The notes: generated from the letters alone by a model not told the origin. Positions 6,578 through 15,214 are shown, counted from the first letter of the stretch. The stretch: 32,660 nucleotides of DNA from Acidimicrobiaceae bacterium (GCA_003136185.1 PLDN01000170.1:3218-35877); one strand, 5' to 3'. Program-made: numbers and translations.

Positions 6578-8566
6578 ATGATAGATAGCGCGCTGACGAC
6601 GTCGCGGTTCCCGCGGTTGTTCGAGCCACTCGAGTTCCGCGGTCGCACAGCACCGAACCGGATCATCTGTCCGGGCCACACCACTGGCTACACGCGGGAC
6701 AGCACTTTCCCGCCGAAGCTGCTGCAGTACTACGAAGCACGAGCCGCCGGCGGAGCCGGGATCATCGTGACGCAACCGTGCTACGTGACTCCCGAATACG
6801 GCGCGGTCAAAGCGGACGACGATGCGATCGTCGAGGAGTTCCAGCGGCTGGCGAAGGTCATCCAACCGCACGGCAGCCTTGTCTTGGCACAGTTGTCCCA
6901 TCCTGGAGGTCAGGGTGTCTATACGGGCGGTTACTCCGCCAGCTACTTGGCACCGTCAGCGGTCCCGGTGCGGAAGTTCGGCGTGGAGTGGCGAGTTCCC
7001 CGAGAGATGACGACTCGCGACATCGAGCAAGTGGTCGAGCAATTTTCCCGGTCTGCAGCACGGTCCATCGCGGGGCAACTGGATGGCGTCGAACTTCACT
7101 TCGCTCACGGGAATCTCATCGACCAGTTCTTGAGCCCGGTCACGAACCAACGCGACGACAGTTGGGGCGGTGATCTTGATTCGCGGCTCCGCTTGCCGCT
7201 TCTCATCATCGATGCGGTGCGGCAAGCTATCGGAGAGCACTGCGTGCTCGGAGTACGACTCACGGGATTCGACTTCGACGGTTCAGAGAGAAACCGCGCT
7301 CTCAGGCTGGACTCCGACAGGCTTCAGATCGCAGGCACGATCGCTGAGACAGAACTTGTGGACTACCTCTCGCTCTCGGTGGGCCACTACTCCGACGCCT
7401 TGGCGACGGCACGGAACATCCCTGACATGTCGTACCCGCCCGCCGCCTGGGCTGCACAACTAGCGGATGTCGCTCGCGCCATCGACATCCCCGTAGCAGT
7501 CGTTGGAAGGATCAATCACCCAACCGTCGCTGAGCGCCTTTTGGCTGACGGCGCGTGCCAGTTGGTCGCGATGGCACGAGCGCTGATCGCCGACCCATAC
7601 CTGCCGTTAAAGGCGCGAACTGGACGCGTGGAGGAGATCCGGCCGTGCGTGGGTGCCGTCGAGGGCTGCTGGGGCAATGTCTACCGTGGTCGGCCCATGC
7701 GCTGCGTGTACAACCCGACGGTCGGACGAGAGGACACATGGTCCGAGGAGCATCTGGGCCTCAGCCCGACGCCACACAGCGTGCTTGTCGTCGGTGCCGG
7801 TCCGGCCGGTCTCGAGTGTGCCCGCGTTGCCGCGCTGCGTGGACACTCCGTTCGTCTCGTCGAGCGTGAAGACGTCGTCGGAGGACAGCTCAGGTTGGCA
7901 TCGCGCGCCCCGCACCGAAGCGAGCTCGCCACAGTCGTCGATTGGCTGTTGGAATCGTGTCTGCGTGCAGGCGTCGAAGTCAGTTGCGCAGTTGATGTGG
8001 ACGCGATGTACCTCTCCTCTGTATCGGCGGACACCGTGGTCCTCGCGACGGGCGCTCTGCCTGACGTCGGCCGCGTCATCGGACGCGAGCATGCGGCGGT
8101 CGGATGGGACCTCTTAGCCGGCCGTGTTCCTGCGACCATGTTAGGGGAGCGAGTACTCGTCTATGACGAGGAGAGCTCACGCGAGGGCCTCTCCGTCGTC
8201 GAGTGGCTGGCAGAGAGGCGCATCGGTGTTACCTGGGTAACACCGATGCAGGCCGTCGGCTCGAGCCTCGACCCCTTTGGCTTGGCTCCGGCTCTCGAGC
8301 GTTTGCAAGGCTGCGCGGTCAACGTTCTGCCACTTCAGGAGCTCGTCCGCGTCGAGGACGAGCACACCGCGATCCTGTCGTCGAGAGTCAATGGAGACGA
8401 GACCGTTCACAAGAACGACTCGATCATCCTCGTGCCGCTACGGAAGGCAAATGAGGCGCCGGCAGCTTCGACTCGCATACCGCCAACGCGTATTGGTGAT
8501 CTTGTCGCTCCTCGTAACCTTGAGATGGCTACTGTCGACGGCTTCGCGGCAGCCATGCGTCTCTGA
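6578..8566 (+). CDS. Two-domain OYE/2,4-dienoyl-CoA-reductase-like FMN oxidoreductase with altered iron-sulfur motif
   Basis: Residues 1-350 form an Old Yellow Enzyme barrel (FRGRTAPNRIICPGHT, HFAHGNLIDQFLSPVTNQR, then MARALIADP). Residues about 390-660 form a Rossmann flavin/NAD(P) module starting VLVVGAGPAGLECARVAALRG. The family includes FadH, trimethylamine dehydrogenase and histamine dehydrogenase, which bind FMN, FAD or ADP and one 4Fe-4S cluster through C-x2-C-x3-C-x11-C. Here the motif reads Cys357, Ala360, Cys364, Cys376: the spacing is exact but the second ligand is alanine. A possible role is reducing an enoyl or dienoyl intermediate or oxidising an amine. A perfect 14-bp inverted repeat lies within codons at 8220-8249. 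GGAGAGCAGG precedes the ATG. It ends the first unit and converges on the regulator. Confidence 0.88.
   Translation: MIDSALTTSRFPRLFEPLEFRGRTAPNRIICPGHTTGYTRDSTFPPKLLQYYEARAAGGAGIIVTQPCYVTPEYGAVKADDDAIVEEFQRLAKVIQPHGSLVLAQLSHPGGQGVYTGGYSASYLAPSAVPVRKFGVEWRVPREMTTRDIEQVVEQFSRSAARSIAGQLDGVELHFAHGNLIDQFLSPVTNQRDDSWGGDLDSRLRLPLLIIDAVRQAIGEHCVLGVRLTGFDFDGSERNRALRLDSDRLQIAGTIAETELVDYLSLSVGHYSDALATARNIPDMSYPPAAWAAQLADVARAIDIPVAVVGRINHPTVAERLLADGACQLVAMARALIADPYLPLKARTGRVEEIRPCVGAVEGCWGNVYRGRPMRCVYNPTVGREDTWSEEHLGLSPTPHSVLVVGAGPAGLECARVAALRGHSVRLVEREDVVGGQLRLASRAPHRSELATVVDWLLESCLRAGVEVSCAVDVDAMYLSSVSADTVVLATGALPDVGRVIGREHAAVGWDLLAGRVPATMLGERVLVYDEESSREGLSVVEWLAERRIGVTWVTPMQAVGSSLDPFGLAPALERLQGCAVNVLPLQELVRVEDEHTAILSSRVNGDETVHKNDSIILVPLRKANEAPAASTRIPPTRIGDLVAPRNLEMATVDGFAAAMRL
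8220..8249. repeat. Perfect 14-bp inverted repeat with 2-base centre, inside a coding region
   Basis: GCATCGGTGTTACC at 8220-8233 is followed by TG and then its exact reverse complement at 8236-8249. It lies in the NAD(P)-module codons of the flavoprotein gene, encoding RIGVTWVTPMQ. The arms do not extend further. It could be an operator, a cruciform or mRNA hairpin, or chance. It is not followed by a T-run, so it is not an ordinary terminator. Confidence 0.85.
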
Positions 8567-8593
8567 ACAGCTGAAGGTCTTTGGGCAATGCCG

Positions 8594-9250
8594 TCAATGA
8601 CGTAGCGTCGCCCAGATTGCCCGAGTTGGCTTGGGACTGTCATTCCAGAACCGATGGGGCAAGCCAGAGTCAAATGCTATGGAGTCTCCGGTCTTGAGGG
8701 CGAATTCTTCGAATACGATCTGGATGCGGAGGATACCCTCAAGCACCACCCCGTACTCTCGCCCAGGGTGCCGGATGAGAGCACCGTCTTCTGCAGAGGC
8801 AGAACTCGGTGCGTAAATGTACTCGCAGAAGTCGAAGCCGTCCTCGGGAGCCGGAAGGAGCAGCTCAGCGGTCACGCCGGATCGCATGTAGATACGGCGG
8901 CGCTCTTCGCGTCCGATTAACAAGCGAGTACGAGGCGGGGTCTCGGTGGCGTGCTGACCATCTTCCAGTGGAACATCGGGACCAAACACGGCCTCCATTG
9001 ACAGCTCGAGATGGGTGACGATCGCGATGAGAAGACTCACCGAAGGTTCTACGAGTCCGCGCTCGACTTGGGAGACGTGTCCAGGTGAGCAACCGAGCCT
9101 CCTCGCGAGTTCCCGCACGCTCCATCCGCGCGCCTCGCGGGTCGACCGTAGCCGACTCCCGAGGGCAGCCATGGTGATGGGGGCGGGGGCGGGGGCCTCG
9201 GTTCGCGGCACTGCTGCTGGCTTCTTATTGACCCGTGAGCCGCTGGACAC
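8594..9250 (-). CDS. XRE-family transcriptional regulator with C-terminal cupin domain
   Basis: The helix-turn-helix (LGSRLRSTREARGWSVRELARRLGCSPGHVSQVERG) is followed by a cupin barrel (GREYGVVLEGILRIQI, then LKTGDSIAFDSGLPHRFWND), the layout of the PuuR/SutR-like regulators that sense a small metabolite. It is transcribed opposite the two catabolic units and lies between them. It is therefore the likely controller of the matched promoters at 2352-2395 and 9502-9530. The start is uncertain: GTG 9250 gives a proline/alanine-rich leader before the HTH, ATG 9172 starts directly at it, and the frame is open to 9472. Neither start has a clear ribosome binding site. Whether it represses or activates cannot be read here. 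Confidence 0.87.
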   Translation of the reverse strand: MSSGSRVNKKPAAVPRTEAPAPAPITMAALGSRLRSTREARGWSVRELARRLGCSPGHVSQVERGLVEPSVSLLIAIVTHLELSMEAVFGPDVPLEDGQHATETPPRTRLLIGREERRRIYMRSGVTAELLLPAPEDGFDFCEYIYAPSSASAEDGALIRHPGREYGVVLEGILRIQIVFEEFALKTGDSIAFDSGLPHRFWNDSPKPTRAIWATLRH

Positions 9251-9629
9251 CTGCTCAAGGTTAACAGGTCCGACCCGTTCATAGGGCGCCGCATGGCCGT
9301 CATTGTTCAAGTTCTCTGCCTCCCCAGAAAGGCATTGGCACCGGAGAAGAAGAGGCGGCTCAGGGTCGATCAGCCAACCAACTGGCCGGTGCCCTAGGCG
9401 TGGTCGAACTGGCGGCATGTCGGCGCCTTGAGGAATAGCGGTTCGGTGAGACTCTGCGCGGGTGGCGAGCACCGCGAGGGAGCTGAAGAGTTTGCTCTTA
9501 CTTGACAGGCGTTCTGTACGAAAATACAGTTGTCGCCAAGCGAATGATGGGTTGAGAAGGTTGTCCGGAGCGACGCCGAAGCGGCGGTCGACTTATTCGT
9601 GCCCATATTTAGGTGCGGAAGGAGCATCG
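9251..9629. other. Divergent intergenic region between regulator and second catabolic unit
   Basis: It holds the plus-strand promoter at 9502-9530 and the ribosome binding site GGAAGGAG at 9617-9624. Frames stay open on both strands toward the flanking genes. Plus-strand codons upstream of 9530 precede the promoter and cannot belong to a transcript made from it. Confidence 0.5.
9502..9530 (+). promoter_or_regulatory. Promoter with operator-like repeat for the second catabolic unit
   Basis: TTGACA at 9502-9507, a 17-base spacer and TACAGT at 9525-9530 make a good sigma70-type promoter. CTGTA-n6-TACAG is an inverted repeat reaching into the -10 element. The run TTGACAG, GTTCTGT and, six bases on, ATACA matches the promoter at 2366-2394 almost base for base, apart from one base less between the first two blocks. 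The 5' leader to the GTG at 9630 would be about 95 bases. Confidence 0.7.
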
Positions 9630-10529
9630 GTGTCCACGGGAGAGCTGTCAACTGCGGCTTCGCCAGGAACGAGCCAAGAGAGATACCGCCACATCTCTCT
9701 CACCAGGCCTGTAGAGGGCGTCGCCCTCATGACGTTCAAGCGGCCCGAGGTGCGTAACGCCCTCAGTGGTCAGGAGATGATCTTGGAGATCGCCGCGGCG
9801 GTAGCGTTCTGTGACAGCTCCCACACCGCGGCCCTCGTGATCACCGGCGAAGGCAAATCTTTCAGCGCCGGTGGAGATGTGAAGCACATGGTGTCTAGGA
9901 CAGGACTCTTCCAAGATGCAGACACGCTGGAGATCATCGAGCGATATCGCCACGGCATCCAACACCTACAAACGACGCTTCAGCACGTCGATCTCGTCAC
10001 CGTCGCTGCGGTGAACGGCGCCGCCGTAGGAGCCGGAATGGACCTCGCGCTTGCCTGCGATCTTGTCTATTGCTCCGCCCGGGCGGTCTTTTCCGCCCCC
10101 TTTATCACATTGGGGCTGGTTGCCGGCGACGGCGGCATCCCGCTCCTGATCCGATCTCTCGGTCGTCAGCGATCAGCAGAGTTGTTGTTTGCCGGCAAGA
10201 GACTGACAGCCGCGGAGGCCCGCGATGCGGGGCTGGTCGCCGAGGTGCTGAGCGACGGCAAGCTCTTGGATCGAGCGCTAGAAGTAGCCGGCGCGATCGG
10301 GATGCGCCCGCGACAGGCTACGCGATTGACCAAGCGGCTGCTGCGACTTGCGTCGGCGGAGACGGGTCCAGTGCTGTCTGAGTTGAGCGCTGCCTATCAG
10401 GCAATCTTGCAGAACGGGCTGGAGCACCAGGAGGCCGTGCGAGCTCTCGGCTCTGCCAGCCGTCCGGCTGCGGATCGCGAGCCATCGAGCACGATGCGGG
10501 CAGCGGCCGACCGAGGTGCTGTCCTTTGA
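9630..10529 (+). CDS. Enoyl-CoA hydratase/isomerase family protein
   Basis: This is a crotonase-fold enzyme acting on an acyl-CoA. The oxyanion-hole segments are FSAGGDVKHM and NGAAVGAGMDLALACDL. The hydratase Glu164 equivalent appears to be kept (RSAELLFAGKRL), but the Glu144 position is Phe in SAPFITLGLVAGDGG. An isomerase or other crotonase chemistry is therefore as likely as plain hydration. GTG 9630 is chosen because GGAAGGAG ends six bases before it and the promoter lies at 9502-9530. The frame is open further upstream. The TGA overlaps the TTG start of the next gene by four bases. It opens an eight-gene unit that also holds a CoA ligase and an acyl-CoA dehydrogenase. Confidence 0.88.
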   Translation: MSTGELSTAASPGTSQERYRHISLTRPVEGVALMTFKRPEVRNALSGQEMILEIAAAVAFCDSSHTAALVITGEGKSFSAGGDVKHMVSRTGLFQDADTLEIIERYRHGIQHLQTTLQHVDLVTVAAVNGAAVGAGMDLALACDLVYCSARAVFSAPFITLGLVAGDGGIPLLIRSLGRQRSAELLFAGKRLTAAEARDAGLVAEVLSDGKLLDRALEVAGAIGMRPRQATRLTKRLLRLASAETGPVLSELSAAYQAILQNGLEHQEAVRALGSASRPAADREPSSTMRAAADRGAVL

Positions 10530-11431
10530 ACGCCCTTCTGGTCGGCGCCGTCGACACCCATGTGCACTCGTCACCCGACGTGGTCCCGCGACGCCTGGAC
10601 GACCGCGGCGTGACGGCAATGGCGGCTGACGCGGGTCTGCGTGCGATCGTCCTGAAGAACCACCATGGCTGCACCGCAGCTCGGGCGACGTTGGCGCAGG
10701 TGGTCTGCGACAACGTGAGGGTCCTTGGCGGCTTGGTGCTCAACAACTCCGCCTGCGGCGGGTTCAATGCCGACGCGGTGCGGGTCTCTCTCAAGCTAGG
10801 CGGCAAGGTCGTCTGGATGCCGACCGTGTCTGCGGCCAACCACATCGAGTACATGCGCCAGCATCCAGATGACCGACATGTCGTCTCCCTCGGACACGGT
10901 CTCCAGTCCGAAGGGCTGACTCCTCTGCGTAACAAAGACACCTTAGGCGACGACGTGCTCGAGATACTCGACCTCATCGCCGAGGCGGATGCCGTGCTGG
11001 CCACTGGACACCTGTCGGCCCTCGAGTCGTGCGTCATGGTGACACAAGCATTTCGCCGGGGAGTTAGCAGGGTCTTGATCACGCATCCCGAGGCGCCCCA
11101 GATAGCGATGCCGAGGGAGATCCAGTGCGATCTCGCTGGGCAGGGGGCCATGCTCGAGCGCTGCTACTACTCGTTGCGCGCTGGCTATCCGGCCGAAGAA
11201 ATGCTGTCAGAAGCACGAGCATGCGGCATCGAATCGACCGTCTTCGCGACGGATCTCGGGCAAGTTCACAATCCGCTTCCGACTGACGGGTTGCTCGCTT
11301 TCCATAACGAGCTCGCTAGCCGCGGGCTGACCGAGGACGAGTGGTGGCGAGCCTCAGCGTTCAATCCGAGCGAACTGCTCGGTCTCGAGAAGGAGAGCAC
11401 GATCCTCCGGGCACGAGACGCCATCTCATGA
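10526..11431 (+). CDS. DUF6282-type amidohydrolase-like metal-dependent hydrolase
   Basis: The N-terminus has the metal-binding motif DTHVHSSPD, as in amidohydrolase-superfamily barrels. Later come LKNHHG, ATGHLSALES, LITHPEAPQ and a conserved acidic ATDLGQ, in the order expected for the histidines and aspartate of a TIM-barrel hydrolase. I recognise it as DUF6282-like; the reaction of that family is not established to my knowledge. The TTG start overlaps the previous stop (TTGA), and its own stop overlaps the next start (ATGA), so translation is coupled across three genes. In context it might open a ring or split an amide or ester during breakdown of the imported compound. Confidence 0.82.
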   Translation: MNALLVGAVDTHVHSSPDVVPRRLDDRGVTAMAADAGLRAIVLKNHHGCTAARATLAQVVCDNVRVLGGLVLNNSACGGFNADAVRVSLKLGGKVVWMPTVSAANHIEYMRQHPDDRHVVSLGHGLQSEGLTPLRNKDTLGDDVLEILDLIAEADAVLATGHLSALESCVMVTQAFRRGVSRVLITHPEAPQIAMPREIQCDLAGQGAMLERCYYSLRAGYPAEEMLSEARACGIESTVFATDLGQVHNPLPTDGLLAFHNELASRGLTEDEWWRASAFNPSELLGLEKESTILRARDAIS

Positions 11432-12987
11432 CCACCCAGATTCACACCGTGACCGACCTCTTCGCGACGAGCACGAGCAGATGGGCCGCCCAGCGGGCGG
11501 TGATCGATGACCGCGGCGAGCTGACATACGCCGAGCTCGCTCGTTGGGCGGACCGAGCAGCCGCGGTACTCGCCGCACAGGGAGTGCGGCAGGGTGACCG
11601 TGTCGCAGTGGCGATTTCCAATTGCCGGGAGTACCTCTTCGTATGGTTCGGAGCGGCGAAGCTGGGCGCCATCCTCGTGGCAGTGAACACACGGTTGCGC
11701 GGCGAGGCGCTCATGCATCAACTAACGTTCACGGAGCCCTCGTGCATACTGATGGAAGACGAGCTCTTCGCAACACTGTCCGACGAGGAACGGGCCAGGT
11801 TTCGCAAGATTCCAGTCTTCTTGCACGATCCAGGATCCGGCGCAGGTGAGCTGGGCGACCTACTGCGAGAAGCAGGAGAGTCGCCGCTTCAGGAAGCAGC
11901 GACGGTTCGCGAGGGCGACCCGCACGTCATCATGTACACCTCCGGGACGACCGGTCGGCCGAAAGCCGCCGTCATACCTCACTACGCCTACGTGCAAGCA
12001 GCTTTCGAGCTGGCGGAGATCATGGAGATGACGGAAGCGGACTGCACCTACGTCTGTCTCCCCCTCTATCACGGAAACCCCCAAGTGATGAGCGTGATGC
12101 CCACCCTTGCACGAGGTGGGAGCCTCGCGATCGCTAGAGGGTTCTCTGCGTCGAGATTCTGGGATGACGTCGCCCGCTTCGGGGCAACGGTCTTCACTCA
12201 TATCGGGGGAGTGATCGAGGTTCTGTTGAAGCGCGAGCCGTCTGAGTCAGATCCGGATAACAGTTTGCGACTGGCTTTCGGGGGTGCCCCAGCGACAGCA
12301 GTGGCGGAGTTCGCCGAACGATTCCAATGCCGGATGCTCGACGGCTGGGGGATGATCGAGATCGGCTGCAACACCACGGCTTCTTACGCCGACGGCCTCC
12401 TCGGTCAGCATGGGCTTGCGCGACGTGCCTTCGAGGTGGCCGTCGTGGACGATGCGGATCATCACCTATCTGTGGGTGAGGTCGGCGAGATCGTTGTCCG
12501 ACCCCGCTCTCCTCATGTGATGTTCACGGGCTACTACGGCGAGCCTGACCGAACTCTGGAGCGCCTTCTCAATCTGTGGTTTCACACCGGGGACCACGGA
12601 CGTCTCTACTCGGACGGCAGCCTCCAGTATCTCGGCAGGCAAGGCGACGGCATCCGCCGTTCCGGCGAGAACCTCCCCACCGAGACGATCGAGTTTGAGA
12701 TCGCCCGCTTTCCGGGAGTCGCCGAGGTTGCCGTCGTCGGGACTCCCGCTCCGATTGTCGGACAGGAGCTCGTTGCCTGTGTCGTCCCGGTGGATGGCGC
12801 CCAGTTGAGTCCCGAGCAAATCGTCTCCTTCGTCGACGAGAGGCTGGGCAAAACCATGGCGCCTCGCTTCGTGAGGATTTGCGGAGCTCTCCCGCGGACA
12901 GCATCCGAGAAGGTTCAGCGATACAAGCTTCGCGAGATGGGAGTGATCGATGCATGGGATCGGGAGGCAAACCCTGTTGAGAGCTGA
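11428..12987 (+). CDS. AMP-dependent acyl-CoA ligase (CaiC-like)
   Basis: This adenylate-forming ligase activates a carboxylic acid to an acyl-CoA through an acyl-AMP intermediate. Core motifs are all present: YTSGTTGRPKAA at 170-181, GWGMIE at 306-311, FHTGDHG at 385-391, GRQGDGIRRSGENL at 403-416 and the C-terminal catalytic Lys495 in TASEKVQRYK. Overall it is most like carnitine/crotonobetaine-CoA ligases and other medium or short-chain acid ligases. The ATG overlaps the preceding TGA by four bases. Together with the hydratase, dehydrogenases and acyl-CoA dehydrogenase it places the pathway at the CoA-thioester level. The acid it activates is unknown. Confidence 0.92.
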   Translation: MTTQIHTVTDLFATSTSRWAAQRAVIDDRGELTYAELARWADRAAAVLAAQGVRQGDRVAVAISNCREYLFVWFGAAKLGAILVAVNTRLRGEALMHQLTFTEPSCILMEDELFATLSDEERARFRKIPVFLHDPGSGAGELGDLLREAGESPLQEAATVREGDPHVIMYTSGTTGRPKAAVIPHYAYVQAAFELAEIMEMTEADCTYVCLPLYHGNPQVMSVMPTLARGGSLAIARGFSASRFWDDVARFGATVFTHIGGVIEVLLKREPSESDPDNSLRLAFGGAPATAVAEFAERFQCRMLDGWGMIEIGCNTTASYADGLLGQHGLARRAFEVAVVDDADHHLSVGEVGEIVVRPRSPHVMFTGYYGEPDRTLERLLNLWFHTGDHGRLYSDGSLQYLGRQGDGIRRSGENLPTETIEFEIARFPGVAEVAVVGTPAPIVGQELVACVVPVDGAQLSPEQIVSFVDERLGKTMAPRFVRICGALPRTASEKVQRYKLREMGVIDAWDREANPVES

Positions 12988-13011
12988 TAACTGCCGAAAG
13001 GGCGTTCCAAG

Positions 13012-13908
13012 ATGAAGTCCGTCGGATTCGTCGGGTTCGGTGAGGCCGCTCGTTGCTTTGCAGGAGCGTTCTCGAATACGGACACTGCTGTTGGCATATT
13101 CTGCAACGGGCGAAGCAACCGTCCTCCATACTCCACTGTGTTTCTCTCCGACGTCGAAGCCTGTGGGGCCAAGGCATATTCCGCCATCGAGTCCTTGCTG
13201 GCCGAGACAGAGGTGGTCGTGTCGGCGGTCACTGTCGACACTGCCGAGGCGGTCGGTATGGAGGTCATCGAGAAGGCTCGAGCAGATCAGCTGGTTGTCG
13301 ACATCAATGCGTCGACCCCTTCGGTCAAGCGTCGACTCTCGGAGGCGGCGTTGGCACGTGACGTTCCGTATTCCGACGCCAGCATCATGGGAGCGGTCAG
13401 CATCTACGGGGTTACGGTTCAGATACTGGCATCGGGATCGGGTGCCCATCGCTTTGTTAAGGAGTTCGAGCCCTACGGGTTCCGCATCGACGTGTTGGAG
13501 AACGACCCTGTCGCGGCCGCCGGCGTCAAGATGCTGAGAAGCGTGGTGACGAAGGGGATGGAAGCCCTGCTGGTCGAAGCCCTGACAGCGGCCCAGCTGC
13601 TCGGGATCGTGCCCGCGGCCTTCGAGGGGATCTGTGGCCCGATGGACGCGACGACGTTCAGCGACTTCGCGAGGATGTGCATCAAGACCGATGTACTCCA
13701 CTCTGGTCGACGCGAGGTGGAGATGCGCGAGATTGCGGAGGAACTGATCTCGCTCGGAGTTGATCCCGTCATGTCGCAGGCAACTGCGGCGAGGTTGCAA
13801 ACCTCAGCGTCCTTCGGCTTGAGGGAGCGCTTCCTTGGCAAGGCGTCATACGACTACGAAGAGGTTCTGGCGGCCTATGCCGAAGTGCTCGCCGCTGCCC
13901 TTGGCTAG
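13012..13908 (+). CDS. NAD(P)-dependent dehydrogenase of the 6PGDH-like/DUF1932 family
   Basis: The N-terminal Rossmann fold opens with SVGFVGFGEAA (the GxGxxA dinucleotide motif) and continues with VVSAVT and VVDINASTPSVKR. The C-terminal helical domain, with LRSVVTKGMEALLVEALTAAQ (Lys in the usual catalytic-lysine helix), matches DUF1932. Relatives of this fold oxidise beta-hydroxy acids such as 3-hydroxyisobutyrate. DUF1932 members themselves are poorly characterised. It begins 24 bases after the ligase and is followed by an 83-base gap to the aminotransferase. A beta-hydroxyacid or beta-hydroxyacyl intermediate formed by the hydratase would be a sensible substrate, which is inference only. 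Confidence 0.87.
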   Translation: MKSVGFVGFGEAARCFAGAFSNTDTAVGIFCNGRSNRPPYSTVFLSDVEACGAKAYSAIESLLAETEVVVSAVTVDTAEAVGMEVIEKARADQLVVDINASTPSVKRRLSEAALARDVPYSDASIMGAVSIYGVTVQILASGSGAHRFVKEFEPYGFRIDVLENDPVAAAGVKMLRSVVTKGMEALLVEALTAAQLLGIVPAAFEGICGPMDATTFSDFARMCIKTDVLHSGRREVEMREIAEELISLGVDPVMSQATAARLQTSASFGLRERFLGKASYDYEEVLAAYAEVLAAALG

Positions 13909-13991
13909 AGAAGCAGCGCTCTCAACGCCATGGCATCAACGAGGGATCACGTGAACACAGCAGAGCATCGGAGAAAGGTGAGTGGAGCGAC

Positions 13992-15176
13992 ATGTCTATA
14001 ACAGAGCGCGTAGCGGACCGGATGGGATTGATTGAGGAATCTGCCACCTTTGCCGTCGCCGACCAGGTCAAGAAGCTGCGAGCCGAGGGGCGGGAGGTCT
14101 GGGACCTCGGAGGCGGCGATCCAGACTTTGCGACGCCCGATCATGTGAACGGGGCGGCGATCGAGTCGATGGAACAGGGCAACACGCATTACGTTGCGAG
14201 TCGCGGCCTTCCGGAGCTGCGGACGGCAATATCGAAGAAGTTCGAAGAGGACAATGGTCTCGACTATGACCCGCTGGAGCAGATCATAGTCACGCCCTCA
14301 GCAAAGCACGCCCTCTTCATAGCATTGCTCACCACAGTGAATCCGGGCGACGAGGTGCTGCTGCCCTCTCCTTCATGGGTGAGCTATGAGGCGATCATCC
14401 GCTTCGTGGGCGGCGTTCCGGCATTCGTGCCCCTCGAGAGTGAACAGGGATTCGTGCTCACAGCCGAACGATTGCGAAGTGCCCTCACTCCCCGGACGCG
14501 AATGATCTTGGTAAACAGCCCGAACAATCCTACCGGTCGTGCGTTGACTCGCGAAGAGGTCACCGCTGTGGCAGAGGTCGCAGAGGAGGCGGACCTTCTG
14601 ATCATCTCCGACGAGATCTACGAGAAGATTCTCTATGACGATCGAGAGGCCATCAGCCTCGGGACGATGCCCGGTTGTCTAGAGCGCACACTGACGATCA
14701 ACGGGTTCTCGAAAGCGTACGCGATGACTGGATGGCGGCTCGGCTACGTGGCGGGCCCTCAGGAGATCATCGCCGAGGTACTGAAGGCGCAGCAGCACAC
14801 CGTTGGATGTGCCGGATCGTTCGTGCAGGCTGGTGGGCTGGCGGCGCTCACGGGCTCACAGGACTGCGTCGCAGAGATGGTTGCCGAGTACGCGACTCGC
14901 AGGAACTTCATCGCCGAGGCACTGGACGAGCTCCCAGGAGTTCGCTGCCCGAAGCCCGACGGGGCGTTCTACGTCTTCCCGCAGGTAGAGGCATCGATGT
15001 TCGGGGACGACACCGCCTTCACGAACTGGCTGTTGGAGAGCGCAGGCGTCGCGGTCACGCCGGGGTGTGCCTTTGGTCCAGGCGGCGCGGGACACGTCCG
15101 AATGTCTTTCGCCAACAGCCAGACAATTCTGGAAGGAGCTCTCGAGGCGATGCGCCGAGTGTGGCCCAGCAGCTAG
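13992..15176 (+). CDS. Class I/II PLP-dependent aminotransferase
   Basis: This is a fold-type I aminotransferase of the aspartate aminotransferase (AspC, subgroup Ib) kind. Motifs are GGGDPDFATPDHV near the N-terminus, NSPNNPTGRALTREE, ISDEIYEKILYD, and NGFSKAYAMTGWRLGY with the PLP-binding Lys241. Arg in GGAGHVRMSFA is the usual alpha-carboxylate contact. The full length of 394 residues is typical. The gap of 83 bases before it and a GGAG at about seven bases give it its own ribosome binding site. It would remove or exchange an amino group from the imported solute, or recycle nitrogen with glutamate or pyruvate. Substrate range cannot be told from sequence. Confidence 0.93.
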   Translation: MSITERVADRMGLIEESATFAVADQVKKLRAEGREVWDLGGGDPDFATPDHVNGAAIESMEQGNTHYVASRGLPELRTAISKKFEEDNGLDYDPLEQIIVTPSAKHALFIALLTTVNPGDEVLLPSPSWVSYEAIIRFVGGVPAFVPLESEQGFVLTAERLRSALTPRTRMILVNSPNNPTGRALTREEVTAVAEVAEEADLLIISDEIYEKILYDDREAISLGTMPGCLERTLTINGFSKAYAMTGWRLGYVAGPQEIIAEVLKAQQHTVGCAGSFVQAGGLAALTGSQDCVAEMVAEYATRRNFIAEALDELPGVRCPKPDGAFYVFPQVEASMFGDDTAFTNWLLESAGVAVTPGCAFGPGGAGHVRMSFANSQTILEGALEAMRRVWPSS

Positions 15177-15214
15177 GCCGAGTCGAACGCCCGATGTAGC
15201 AACTGCACAATCCG

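Noticed and set aside
12466-13800. Long minus-strand frame of 444 codons.
   Set aside because: It lies opposite the acyl-CoA ligase and DUF1932 dehydrogenase genes; its composition is that of a reverse-strand shadow in GC-rich DNA.
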